From assembly GCF_009905375.1 (NCBI RefSeq), contig NC_133652.1, positions 18,092,850 through 18,156,849 of the forward strand: a DNA stretch of 64,000 nt, in the 5' to 3' direction. Positions 46,083 to 57,156 of the stretch are shown here, one piece after another. Positions within the stretch are counted from its first letter, which is position 1; every line of letters starts with the position of its first letter. Below the pieces are notes generated by a model. It worked only from the letters and a program-made list of their open reading frames with translations, was not told the DNA's origin and did not search any database. The position numbers and the translations under genes were made by a program. Source of the stretch: Apium graveolens. Its lineage: Eukaryota > Streptophyta > Magnoliopsida > Apiales > Apiaceae.

Positions 46083-47724
46083 TTAAGTTGGAAATGGGTT
46101 TTTGAAAAGCTTTTTCTTCCATATTGTCCTTCCTCTAACGATCTCTTCACTTTTAAGTTGTCCTTTTGTTTGGAGAAGATGTGTATACCTTAATTCACTT
46201 CCTTCTAAGGATTTCAAGAGTCCGTTTCCCTTTAAAAGTTCTGAAGGTAGTGAGTATCCATTTATCAGACTGCCATTACTAGTTTGATGAACCCCATTAA
46301 AAAGTCCAACCTCATCAGGATCAGCCAGGGATTGAACTATATCTGAATTGCCACATTCTCTTCTGTACTCCAGAATAATACTTGTCAACTGGTTCTCCTC
46401 CATAAACTGCTCCGGGATTGTCTGAAGAACAATAACATTATAATCTTCAGGTTTTGAAGTTAAATTGTAATTGAGATTATATATTCATAAAATTTCATTA
46501 CCTCAAGCATCCACCCTACATACTTGACGTTGTTTACATGGTGATTCATGTCTAAGTCTCCCCTCTTGGCCTATTGTCAGAAAATAATTAATTAGCTCAC
46601 AGGTTTTTATTGTAATTGTGTACATCAAGTTGAGAACTGGCCTAGTCTGTATGTGTACTAGGTAAGTATATATATGTGTGTGAATGCTACTCATATCGGT
46701 TTACCTTCAAGTCTGAGGTAATGTATTTGGCATTACCATCTAATTTTTCAATCTTTTCTGGTGCATCTTCTTCAAATGCTCGCTTCTCAATAAACCATGG
46801 ACCTATTTCAGCCCTGACTTCGTCTGGCATTTTCGAGAGGCGCCTGGTTTTCTGGTTCATCATTACCCATGTACTGTTTCATCTCTATATCATTAGTCTT
46901 GTTGCAGTATGAACATAACCCTCTTGTTACAGTGCCTTGAATAGGAACTTAAATCTCATGACATACCTTGTAGCCCGTGCATACACGATCCCAGTGTTGT
47001 GAGATCTGAGCTGCCAATCACGTCGCATCCCATTTTTACCTGACGCCCCAACCCAGGTGTCGAGTTCCAAGACTTCTCCCCTACAGAAATCCATTAAAGT
47101 ATTTAGAACTTCAACTGCTGGTGATAGTGGTTGTTAAACTTAAATGATAGGGACTATAATAGTTAATTACCATATTGGATAATGGTCTATTTGCAGATGC
47201 ATTCTTGAGACAACCCATATGAGATCGTTTCTTGTCATTCCATGTGTAGCACCAAAACCATCTCCTAGAAGTCCTGACATCCATACATGATTAAGTGCTG
47301 TTTCCTGCATGATCACTTGCACATTTTAATTCAGTATCTGCACTTACAGAACTGTTACACATTTACACAGACAAACAAGTTTTACCTGGAGTAGATTAAG
47401 TATGCTTCCTATTGTTGCAGTTTTGTCTGGGCCGACTTCATAGGAACGAATGACAACTTTCTGTCTATATCCAACATCCTCTTCGATCATTACTGCCTGG
47501 CGGTAAGGATCACGAAGTTGCTTTGTTGTTGGGATATTCTGGCGAATCTGTTCCCCAGTAATGTGACCATTTTCACTGCTAGCCACAGATGAATGCGGTA
47601 CGGGTATGCTAGCAGAACCATTTATTTTGACATGATCCATAACCATTTTTTTCGACCCCTGTACTTTTCTTGGTTTAGAACACCAGATACTGTAGCTAAA
47701 GAGATAGGACTGAGAAGCTGCCAT
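46083..47724 (-). CDS. Acyl-ACP thioesterase, FATB-like, chloroplastic
   Basis: Releases free fatty acids from acyl carrier protein at the end of plastid fatty-acid synthesis. Six exons on the minus strand: 47724-47386, 47304-47171, 47080-46967, 46873-46705, 46570-46502, 46421-46083, all GT-AG and in frame, about 387 residues. The first ~50 residues resemble a transit peptide. Two hot-dog repeats follow. The FATB-type blocks GLLGDGFGATHGM and VGASGKNGMRRDW are clear. The catalytic set is intact: Asp259, Asn261 and His263 in DLDMNHHVNN, then Glu297 and Cys298 in EYRRECG, with the 38- and 39-residue spacing known for FATB enzymes. The segment before the first hot-dog domain and the tail after residue 300 differ from standard FATB, so substrate length cannot be predicted. 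FATA is less likely on these motifs. Confidence 0.9.
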
Positions 47725-47781
47725 CTTTTGTTTCTCCTTGAGGAAAGCTAAAGTTTGGAAAGGAGCTTAGAGAATTCATTG

Positions 47782-47789
47782 TTTAAATA
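47782..47789 (-). promoter_or_regulatory. Probable TATA box of the thioesterase gene
   Basis: On the minus strand TATTTAAA lies about 58 bp upstream of the ATG, suggesting a short 5' UTR of about 30 nt. Confidence 0.5.
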
Positions 47790-48813
47790 GGTAGAATACA
47801 ACGTTATTACTTAGGAAATCTTGGTTACATGACAAAAGAAAGAGAGTTTAAAAAAAACATTGTACTCCAACTGGACAATATCAATGTCCAAATTTTGCCT
47901 TTTGTAAAATCAGATGGGGGCTGCTGTAGTTCTAATCGATGCACGGGGGTGAGAAAAACGAAACAAGCATAATGTCGATAGCATCTTGAATCTTCTCTCG
48001 GTGGCTTAAGATTCAAATATACTGCCTTGCTCTAAGAAGTGTGTTGGCTTGTACTTTTGGTAATGGCTGAAACTGAGGTCTCCGGTTGTTATGGTAAAAC
48101 ATTTATAAACCCTGGTATATTTTGTCTAGAATCCGTAGTAATTTGTGTGTGTTTCTGGATTTGTGCTTTTTTTAAGCATTTGTAGATGTTTTAATAATAA
48201 GGGGGGTTTTGGTGGAAGTCGCCTAGAGCAGAGTGTAGCGGACTTTCATACTCAAAACAGTGCTCAGTATCTCAACTGCATGTTCAAATCTTCTACATTT
48301 ATATTTATATCTATAATTGGGATCATGATTATAAAAATTGATCAATTTTTTAAAAATCGTCGCTAAATTACTTAAAAATCGGTCCAAATTTTTTTTTTGA
48401 ATTCGACCGATTTTTGCCAGATTGTCTAAAAATTGGTCAAAAATTTTTTGCCCGGATCGAGCAATTTTCGATTAATCACCGATAAATTGTAAATTGGTAT
48501 CGTAACTGAATAGTTTCGATCTCCGAAATATAAAATAATGCTCGGGACAAATATGTAGATTTCAGGCGAGTGGAGGAAGCCTTCTCTGGTATTAGCAACA
48601 CAACATACATCGGAGGGTGATGGTATTTTCAACCGTTTTTACCTGGAAAAATAAAAATAAATAAATAAAAGTTGAAACTTTCTGCGGAGAGAAATTACAA
48701 TAAAAAATTTGGAATACAGATGTCAAGTTAATCATCCCTAATATACATTCTAAAGTAGGGTGTTGTTACTTAGGATTATCCCAGTACTATCACATTAGGC
48801 TAATATGTGTGAC
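47790..48813. other. Intergenic spacer
   Basis: No coding frame with a recognisable product. Around 48330-48500 the words AAAAATCG and ATTGGTC recur in both orientations, perhaps a decayed small element whose ends I cannot define. Confidence 0.5.
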
Positions 48814-49400
48814 TAGACCTGTCAAAATTGGTCCGGATCCGAAGAACCGAGCCGAAATTCATTAAACCGAGATCCGATCCGAGATCCAAATCATATAATC
48901 CGATAATTATCCGAAAACCGATTTAAACCGATCCGAAAATTTAACCGAAAATGATCCGAAATACAAGATCCGATTATAATTTAGAACCGATTAAAACCGA
49001 ATAATATATTACTCGAACCGAATATGACCCGAAATATGTAAAATTTATACTTTAAACAATTTTATGTTTATGATAACATACTTATTTAATCATATTCTTT
49101 TGTAAAAGTACATTATATTATATTAAAAATACTAAATTAAATAAAAAAGAAATTTATTAAATCTCAAAAATTGAAAAAATAAATAAGTTAGGATCCGAAA
49201 ATATCCGAACCGAATTTAATCCGAACAGAATTTTGTCCGATTTTAATCTGAATTTTATCTGATTTTAATCCTAATTAGACCCGAACCGAATCAAATCCGA
49301 TCCGATCCGAATGGTCTTCAAATATATCATAATCTGAAAGTAGATCCGATCCGAAATTGATCCAATCCGAAACCGAACCGGTTATCCGAATTGTCAAGTG
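48814..49400. mobile_element. hAT-like MITE with CCGAACCGAT-type filler
   Basis: The left end TAGACCTGTCAAAATT and the reverse complement of the right end, CACTTGACAATT, form a short imperfect inverted repeat. Flanks TGTGTGAC (48806-48813) and CGTGTGAC (49401-49408) match at 7 of 8 positions, fitting the 8-bp duplication of hAT elements. The interior consists largely of GATCCGAAACCGA-like words at both ends around an AT-rich centre. There is no transposase. Confidence 0.65.
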
Positions 49401-49689
49401 CGTGTGACCCATACTGTGTTGCCTAAATTCGTATTCAAATGTCATCGTTTACGTAAGGGGCTCACTGAAATTTTGCTGCTTTGTATACATTAAATTTAAA
49501 CAATTACTAAATTTGCTTAGCAAAAAAAGTAAATAAATTAGTACTCGTATTTATCGGTGTTCTAAAAACAAATCCCACCTGAGAAGTACTTAGATATAAA
49601 AAACAAGTAAAAATGGATCAAAATGTTACCATTTCAGGAAAAAAAAATACTCAAAATATCACTTTTAGAAATTATGTCCCAGAATGTTA

Positions 49690-50530
49690 GTTCACGACGA
49701 GCTATCGTGTGGCGTTTTGAAAATAGAGCAAAATGCTATATCATGTATCGTTTTACATTTTTTTTCTTTTTTATATTATACATAACCCAATGTAGCGTTA
49801 TTGTAGTTCATACTTTACTTTTTATTATTTTAACTTGTTATAATGTGTGATTTTGGACCATAAACACTACTTAATGTTATGTTTTAAATATTTATTTTTA
49901 AATTAAAATTTTTAAATTTATTGATGTACCCCAATTTAATAATTTTTAATATTTTAGGGTTTAATAATTCCCTTTTAAATTTTAGAAATATTGGAAAATT
50001 GAATCAAAAAACACATTTAATTTCAAAAAAATTAACATTTTAGGATTCACTAATTTCTTTTGTGTTTTAGAATTATTAACAAAATAATAAAATGTGCGCC
50101 GATTTAGGGTTTAGGGTCATTTTAGGCTCTAAACCCTAGAGCCTAAACCATAATTTAATTTAGGATTTGTGGTCAAACCTGGAAACCAAAAAAATGTAAA
50201 CTCTAAATTAAACAATTTTAAAATTTGAGGATATGACCTAATTTAACAAAACATTTTGGGGTTTTTCAATCCTCATTTGGATTTTAGAAAATTTTAAAAT
50301 TAAATAAATAATTTAAAAATGAATTCTAAATTAAACATTTTATTTTTTTTAGAGTATAATTTTTTTTATTTGGATTTAAGAACATTTTTTATAAATAAAT
50401 AATATGTCCAAAACGCTACATTATATAAATTTGGTTATGAAACTCTACTTGATATCACGTTTTGCACATTTAAAAAAAGTAAAAGGTGTGTAACGCTACA
50501 CGATATAGTGTTTTGGACTTTTTGCACGCT
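49690..50530. mobile_element. Candidate fold-back or long-TIR element
   Basis: CTATCGTGTGGCGTT near 49700 and CTATATCGTGTAGCGTT on the opposite strand near 50490-50505 begin an imperfect inverted repeat of roughly 100 bp that also includes AATGTAGCG words near 49790 and 50410. A perfect 11-bp stem TTTAGGCTCTA/TAGAGCCTAAA with a 5-nt loop sits at 50121-50147, near the centre. No target duplication was found and there is no coding sequence. Confidence 0.4.
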
Positions 50531-50579
50531 ACCCAATGTAATCCCAAACGAGTACTCAAAAAATGTACCGATACTAAAT

Positions 50580-51364
50580 TAGAGATGCACAAAAGGCCCA
50601 TCGGGCCAGGTTTTGACCGAGTCTTAAAAAGCCGGGGCTTTAACTGGGTCAGACTTTTCGGGTTTTAATTTTAACCGGATCGGACCGGGCTTTCCGAAAA
50701 TGTCAGATACCGTTTGGGCCCTCGAGGCGGGTCTAAACGGGCTTTTTCGGGTCGGATCGGATCGGGCTGAGCTTTTTTTCTAATTTAAATCGGATCGTGT
50801 TTTATTAGAGATTATGAAGACTACATATGTTAGCAACTAGATCATCGTAAGGATGTATTAGTTTGCATGAAATATTTTATAAAACATTATTTCGTTAAAA
50901 ATATTTAAATTCGGCAAAAAATAAACATGTTTATAAAATAATATATTTTATCAATTATTATCCAAATATACATGGTGTACTTACTATATCTTCTCTCATT
51001 ATTCCTGCAACAAATTATATAAATAATATTATTAATTACGAATATGTAAATATATATATGTGTTTAAAGTATTATTTATATTTATAATAAATATAAATTC
51101 ATAAATATATAAGAAAATATATTAGAATAATCAGATTTTAACCTGATTTTCGGGTTTTAAATCAGGTCAGTCCAAAGACCGGGCCGGGCTGAAACCCAGG
51201 TTTTTAACCGGGCCGGGCCGGGCTTTGTCCTAAAAATATAGGGTCCGTTGAGACTTTAAGCGCGGGCCGGAACCGGACCGAATTTTAACCGGAAAGGACT
51301 TGACCGGGTATTGACCGGATCAGGTCGGACCAAATTTTCGGACTGGGTTTTTTGTGCATTTCTA
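50580..51364. mobile_element. hAT-like non-autonomous element, GGGCCGGGC-rich
   Basis: Starts TAGAGATGCACAAAA and ends with the complement of TAGAAATGCACAAAA, a 15-bp terminal inverted repeat with one mismatch. The inner ends are GC-rich (GGGCCGGGC, GGCCCATCGGGCC), unusual against the AT-rich surroundings. The flanking 8-mers (TACTAAAT, AACTCAGA) match at only four positions, so the target duplication is decayed or the ends are slightly misplaced. Confidence 0.6.
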
Positions 51365-51680
51365 AACTCAGAACTTATTCCCGAATTTTACTGGTTACTT
51401 GTCAATTGTCATTAATTCATTCGGGTGCATCCGGTCTATCCCTCTGTCCATTGTAAACTTGGCCCAATAACCCAACCAAATCGTCTAATAAAGCAATCCA
51501 GCCCAGACACCAAACTCAACTGAGCCCAGGCCAACTCTTGCCTCAATTTGTCATGATCACTTTGTTTCTTTTTTTCTAAATTCATCAACAGCCAAGTAGT
51601 TGAATGAGGACCAGACATTCTTATTCTTTGTAGCATATATAAATACATACATGTTTTGAAGCAAGAAAAGTTAGTATTAG

Positions 51681-54600
51681 ATGGGTATGGGAACAATGGG
51701 TGCTCTTGGCCTTAATTTACAACCCCTCAATCATTATTTAAAAAACCCACCCTTTTGTTTTAATAAATTAAATAAATATAACCCACCTTCTTCTTGCCTT
51801 AATTTCAGCTCAAAGTTTACTAAATTGGGGTTTTCAAGTAAAAAAGATTTTAGTTTCAAGAAAGTTGTTTGCTTTGCTGTTGAAGATGCTACTGAGACTA
51901 CATCACAGCTTCAAGGTGTCATTTTTATTTTAAAGTTTCTTCATTTCTTGATATTGTTATGATGAGCTGCATTTGATTGTGTTTTTGTGCTGTTTTGATA
52001 TAGATTGTTGTCTACTCTTTTGATCAATAACTGTTAATTTTATTTTATGTTTGGTGATTGTTAATGGGTTAATATTTGTGTTTTTTAAGAGATTTTATCT
52101 TGTAATGTTTAGAATATTGTTGGAGGATTTGATTGAAAGATTATTGTATGAATCAGATTAAGTTGGTGGATGAGGTTTATTGGAGTTCGGAAAGGCATGG
52201 GGGGGGGGAGTTGTTATATGAGAAAATATTTTAGGTTGGTGGTAGGATATTGAATTTAGAGTTGCAGGTGTACAAGTTATGTCTAATGCTTTGTTTTGGT
52301 GGAAAATATGGAAAAGGAGGCAGGGATGAGATACAAATTATGAAATTGAAGATGGAAAAGAATTATGTGAGACCAAAGAAAATGATGATAAAATTTTGAG
52401 TTTATTAGTGGGAGGAAGGAAAAAGTATCCTTTTCTAGTCTGGGAGCTGCGAGGTCATGTAAATAGAACAGTGTCGTCATCAGTCATCTGGGGTGGATTA
52501 TCTAAAGTGTATTTAAGTTTGTACTACTTCAGTACGTTGTAGTTTATTTTAGGTTTCAAACATACCTATTTTTGTAATAGAAATTGTTATGCGAGTTATT
52601 GATGAAAATGATTTATTAATTAGTACTCCATAGATATACTCTTTCATATCCTTTTCTTCTTCCTTCCTTATCATGGCCCTACATCTTTGTCATCTATTGA
52701 ATTCTTCTGGTTATACCAAAAGATTATTGGATATCATGACAGAACATGTTGCAGATGAGATATTACCTCTGTGTGTTGTTACATGGTATTTGCATATATG
52801 CAAATGTGAACCTTAATATCGGTACAAGTTAAATTTTGTTTGGAAATCACTAACTCTCGTCCTTCCGTTTCATGTCTAAAAAACCCAATACTCTATGAGC
52901 CTCAGGTTGAAAAAAAAATTTAAATACACTTGTTTATTAACAATAAAAACTATCTCTTCTTGTTCAAAAAAGTACTCTGACGTGCATGTCCACATAGCGT
53001 ACTGATTAAAAAATATGTATGGAAGATGGTGTCCAAGTGTAACCCTGAAAAATGAATATCACTTCCATGTTTTCAAAGATTAACAATAAAATTAAGAGAT
53101 GCCTTGGTTTTTGGTAAACAAGTCAAATGTGACTTTACTTTGGTATACTTGGTAACGATAAAGGACCACACAAATTTTCTTCACAAAATTTACAGTAAAT
53201 GACATATAAATTTATTACCTTCGAGCCAACTGCACCTGCATTTCTCATGTTTATAACTTGGCCACAAAACTTGTGAGGAATCATCAACGTTTTTCCTTGA
53301 CTTTGGAAAAGACCCCCCTATTTCAGGAGGCGGGATTGTCAGGCTGGATGAAAACCTTTTTGTGTGTGTGTGTGTGTGTATTTCTGTCTTTGTAATCCTT
53401 TCCTCCAGCTTGTGTTTGCAGCTTATTATCTTTTCTACTCAGTTTTTAACATCGCGTATTTATTTCTGGTTTAGAGGTGGCTAATGATACAAACGGTACG
53501 GTACAGAATGGTGATCCAGAGAATGGAAGTGCCCTTTATAATTTTCTTTATCCTAGTAAAGAGCTCCTTCCAGAAGATAAAGAAATGACTATATATGATC
53601 ATTTAGAGGAGCTGCGGGAGAGAATTTTTGTGTCAGTTTTGGCTGTTGGAGCTGCTATATTGGGCTGCTTTGCCTATTCAAAAGATCTTATTATGATTCT
53701 AGAAGCTCCTGTCAGGTCAGAGGGTGTTAGGTTTCTTCAACTAGCTCCTGGAGAGTTTTTCTTTACAACTTTAAAGGTTCGAACTGTTTTATAAACTGTG
53801 ATAACTTGAAATTAATTATGTATCCCTTTAGCTAGTTGCCTTCCTGCATCCTCACTTGTGATTTATTTTTCTTTGTCCTTCATATACCATTTAGTCAGGG
53901 ATGCTTGTTCTGCTTTTTTTTTACATAGTGATACATGCTTCTTTGAAAAAGCTGAGATGTTGACTTTTCAAACATACAAGGTGATGGTTGATGTCTCCTA
54001 TGTTACTCGGACTCTTCATTTTATCTTCGAGTACCCGTGTTGGACACTCGACACTCAGACATGTACACTCGGACTAGGACACTTATTTTAAGCCAAAAAC
54101 ATTTAAATTTTGTAAAATATTGTCGAGTCCGATACTTGGACACGTGTCCATGTCAAACACTTTGAGCCGAGTCCGAGTAACATAAGATGTCTCCAATATA
54201 AACGTATTAATGTTGACCTGTATTCTGGTTCCCCTCCAAAAAAGAGAAAAGTTTGTTTGCTTTCAAGTATAGGAGCGAGGAGGTTAGGTGTAGACACCTT
54301 TGCGGCTTTGCCACTGCTGGAACACTCCTTGATTATCTAAATACTGCATTTGAAAATAATGGATAATTAACAATGATTTTTAATTACGGAATATTTCTGA
54401 AGGTCCTAGTATATGACGATATATCCACACTGTTTACATTTCTCTTGGGTCTTAAAAAGAAGATTTGAGAAAGTCTTAGGGTAAACCAGGCCATGCTGGA
54501 GCTATTGATCTTAATGTTAGTAAAGGTCACCTTTGTATTTTCCGGTACCCAATTTCTCATCCAAAAAAGTTCATTGTAATCGTTTAGATTAATTGTAATG

Positions 54601-55901
54601 TGTCATAACATGTTAAAGTATCTTTGCAACTAGTGGCAGTAATTAAATAACATGAAAACCTTTAACATTTATTTTTGGCGGCCTTGTGCTGATTGTTAAT
54701 CTCTTTAAGTCTAAAAACCTGATCAACATTCAATCGAATATACAGTTTTTAAGAAAAAGATACAGGTGAATTCTGATTTAAGAATCTGCTATGTACAAGA
54801 CCAACATGTTCTGAGTTCTTTATTACCAAGACCCTGGTTAAACGCCTGTAGTTTCTACCATAGTAACATCTGAGTACAATACTTTAACAAATGAAGTGAT
54901 ACAAATTCATAAATGATGTACTGCAGGTATCGGGATATTGTGGTCTTCTAATAGGGAGCCCGGTGATTCTCTATGAGATCATAGCTTTTATCTTGCCAGG
55001 TTTAACAAGGTCTGAAAGAAGATTCCTGGGGCCAATTGTTTTAGGATCATCGGTGCTTTTTTACGCAGGCGTCGTCTTCTCATACTTGGTTCTTACACCA
55101 GCAGCTTTGAACTTCTTTATTAATTATGCAGAAGGGGTTGTGGAATCATTGTGGTCTATTGACCAGTATTTCGAATTTGTTCTTGTTCTCATGTTCAGCA
55201 CAGGTCTATCGTTCCAGGTAAATATCATTCTTTTACAGTACTATTTTTTTCGTTAAGGGGCCTATGGGTTGGTCCCTATTCTTATAAGAACTTAAAACCA
55301 GATCCCATATTAATTCTAGCACTTCTGACTCTCTTCTCTGAATTTTTTCGTAAGAAGGTTATTTTCTGCTTTTTCCAAAATTAATTATATATCCATTTAC
55401 AAGGGGCAGTAAGCCCAACACAGTATCGTAATCAACTATATGAATAATTTAGTACTTCCCATCATTCTTCCACATGGACTGGATGGTGTTATTAAGAAGC
55501 TGATAATTAAAATATTCAGACTTTTGTGGTTCATTTGACTTGGGAATAGAGGGAAAAAAATGAGAATTTGTGTTGTGGCACTATATCCATAGGAAATTCA
55601 AATGCTACAACTTCTGTGTCACAAATTAAAAAGTCAGACTAACCTAATATAGTCTAATTTGCTTTTAACTATCTATGCATTTTCTTTCCAGGTTCCAGTA
55701 ATACAACTCCTTCTGGGACAAGTTGGCTTAGTTTCTGGAGATCAAATGCTATCAATTTGGAGATACGTTGTTGTTGGCGCGGTAATTGCAGCTGCTATAG
55801 TCACGCCTTCGACAGATCCTCTTACACAAATGCTTCTTGCTGGACCACTGGTGGGTCTTTACTTTGGAGGTGCATGGACAGTGAAGCTTATAGGAAGGTG
55901 A
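51681..55901 (+). CDS. TATC: Sec-independent protein translocase TatC, chloroplastic
   Basis: Multi-spanning thylakoid subunit of the twin-arginine (delta-pH) translocase; it forms the receptor for twin-arginine signal peptides with Hcf106. Four exons: 51681-51915, 53475-53776, 54927-55217, 55692-55901, all GT-AG and in frame, about 345 residues. Exon 1 encodes a Ser/Asn/Lys-rich transit peptide. Conserved TatC signatures follow: [15 protein letters not shown] before the first membrane span (~129), [39 protein letters not shown] and [12 protein letters not shown] [13 protein letters not shown] near the C-terminus. Six membrane segments are expected for the family. Intron 1 is about 1.6 kb; intron 2 carries a MITE. 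No lesion is seen. Confidence 0.96.
53361..53379 (+). repeat. (TG)n microsatellite in TatC intron 1
   Basis: TGTGTGTGTGTGTGTGTG shortly before the exon 2 acceptor. A run of about ten G also occurs near 52199 in the same intron. Confidence 0.85.
53999..54185. mobile_element. Short MITE with 16-bp TIRs and 9-bp duplication in TatC intron 2
   Basis: TATGTTACTCGGACTC (53999-54014) is the exact reverse complement of 54169-54184. The 9-mer GATGTCTCC flanks it at 53990-53998 and 54186-54194. A 9-bp duplication suggests a Mutator-type mobiliser. The interior is rich in GTGTCCGAGT-like words in both orientations and can fold back. It has no coding capacity. Confidence 0.85.
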
Positions 55902-57156
55902 TAATTATGTAGATTATACTCCCTCGTGAATTAGAGAGGCTCTGTTTTGGGATCCAGTTGTGTAAATTGATTTATTGCCTATCATTGTAAATTATTATTT
56001 CTTAACCAGTATACCGCTGTTCAATTAAATCAATACATTCTATTCCCCGGTAGATTAGTTTGCCTGGACTAAAATATATTGCGTCAAACTGACAGAATCA
56101 AATTAACAGAACTTTAAACCTTAGATGTCATTAGTAAAACAATCTAGTCAGGCTGTTTCCTCCTTCAATAGGACCAATAACACCAAACAAATTCATGCAT
56201 TGAAAAGTTACGAGCAGGATCAAAACAGACATCACATTCACATATCTGGAAGAACAAAATTAAATTTATAGATGTCATTGCTGGCAAAACCAATCATTTC
56301 AAGCTGTTTACTTGTTCCCTTCAAAAGGACCTTAGTCTGCCTCAGCGCAAGGTTTCTCAATAGAAATTCCATTATTTTGTGCTACTTGACTGTCATAGCC
56401 TTTTAGCTGTAGATTCTCAACAGAAATTCCATTAGGTTGTGTACTCGACTCTCATGGCCATTTAGCTGTTAATATTTTACGCTATGATGTCCAAGATCAC
56501 CAGCGAGGTTATGGTCCTTGTGCCTAATTCAGCAGTGCCGACAACAGGCAAACTTCCTTGACATGCATCACATCTGACCATCTGTATTCCAAGTTCAAGG
56601 ACTCCCAGTCATGAGTATGGGATCATCTATGTCTTCTGTGGTTCATTTCATGAAGCTTCTATTACCAACACTGGATAACTGATGCTGTGTAAAAAATCAT
56701 ATATCCGTTTCCAAAAATTATATAACTATACGAGTACAAACATATACAATTGTGAAATAAGAAAAATAAATGATACAGAAATTACACCCTCATATCCACC
56801 CAGAATGCAACCTGGAATTGCTGTTATTAAATGAATCATATACAGACCATGAAGCATCAACTGTAGTCCAAAATCTAAAAACTCCACATGACAAATTCAC
56901 TTGTTACAAGAAATAGGAGTTTCCAGTCTCAGAATTCAAGTAAAGCACAAAGAGTTGGATTCAAATAAACGGGACTTGGCTTTCACAGAGGATTAAAATT
57001 GATTTGATTAATTATATCACCATCTTCACAATGTGCATGCCTCAAGCCCTTGACCTATTCACACTTGACAGTTGACACATCCTATCTTTCATCAATCTAA
57101 GCAGCAAAATTCCCATCGAAGATATCCACACATTCCACTCAATGAACAAAATAGTT
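55902..57156. other. Convergent intergenic region (3' ends of TatC and the TTC5-like gene)
   Basis: Contains the 3' UTRs of both genes, which converge here. No further gene was seen. A two-copy 60-bp repeat lies at 56353-56471: units starting TTTCTCAATAGAAATTCC and ATTCTCAACAGAAATTCC. Confidence 0.55.
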
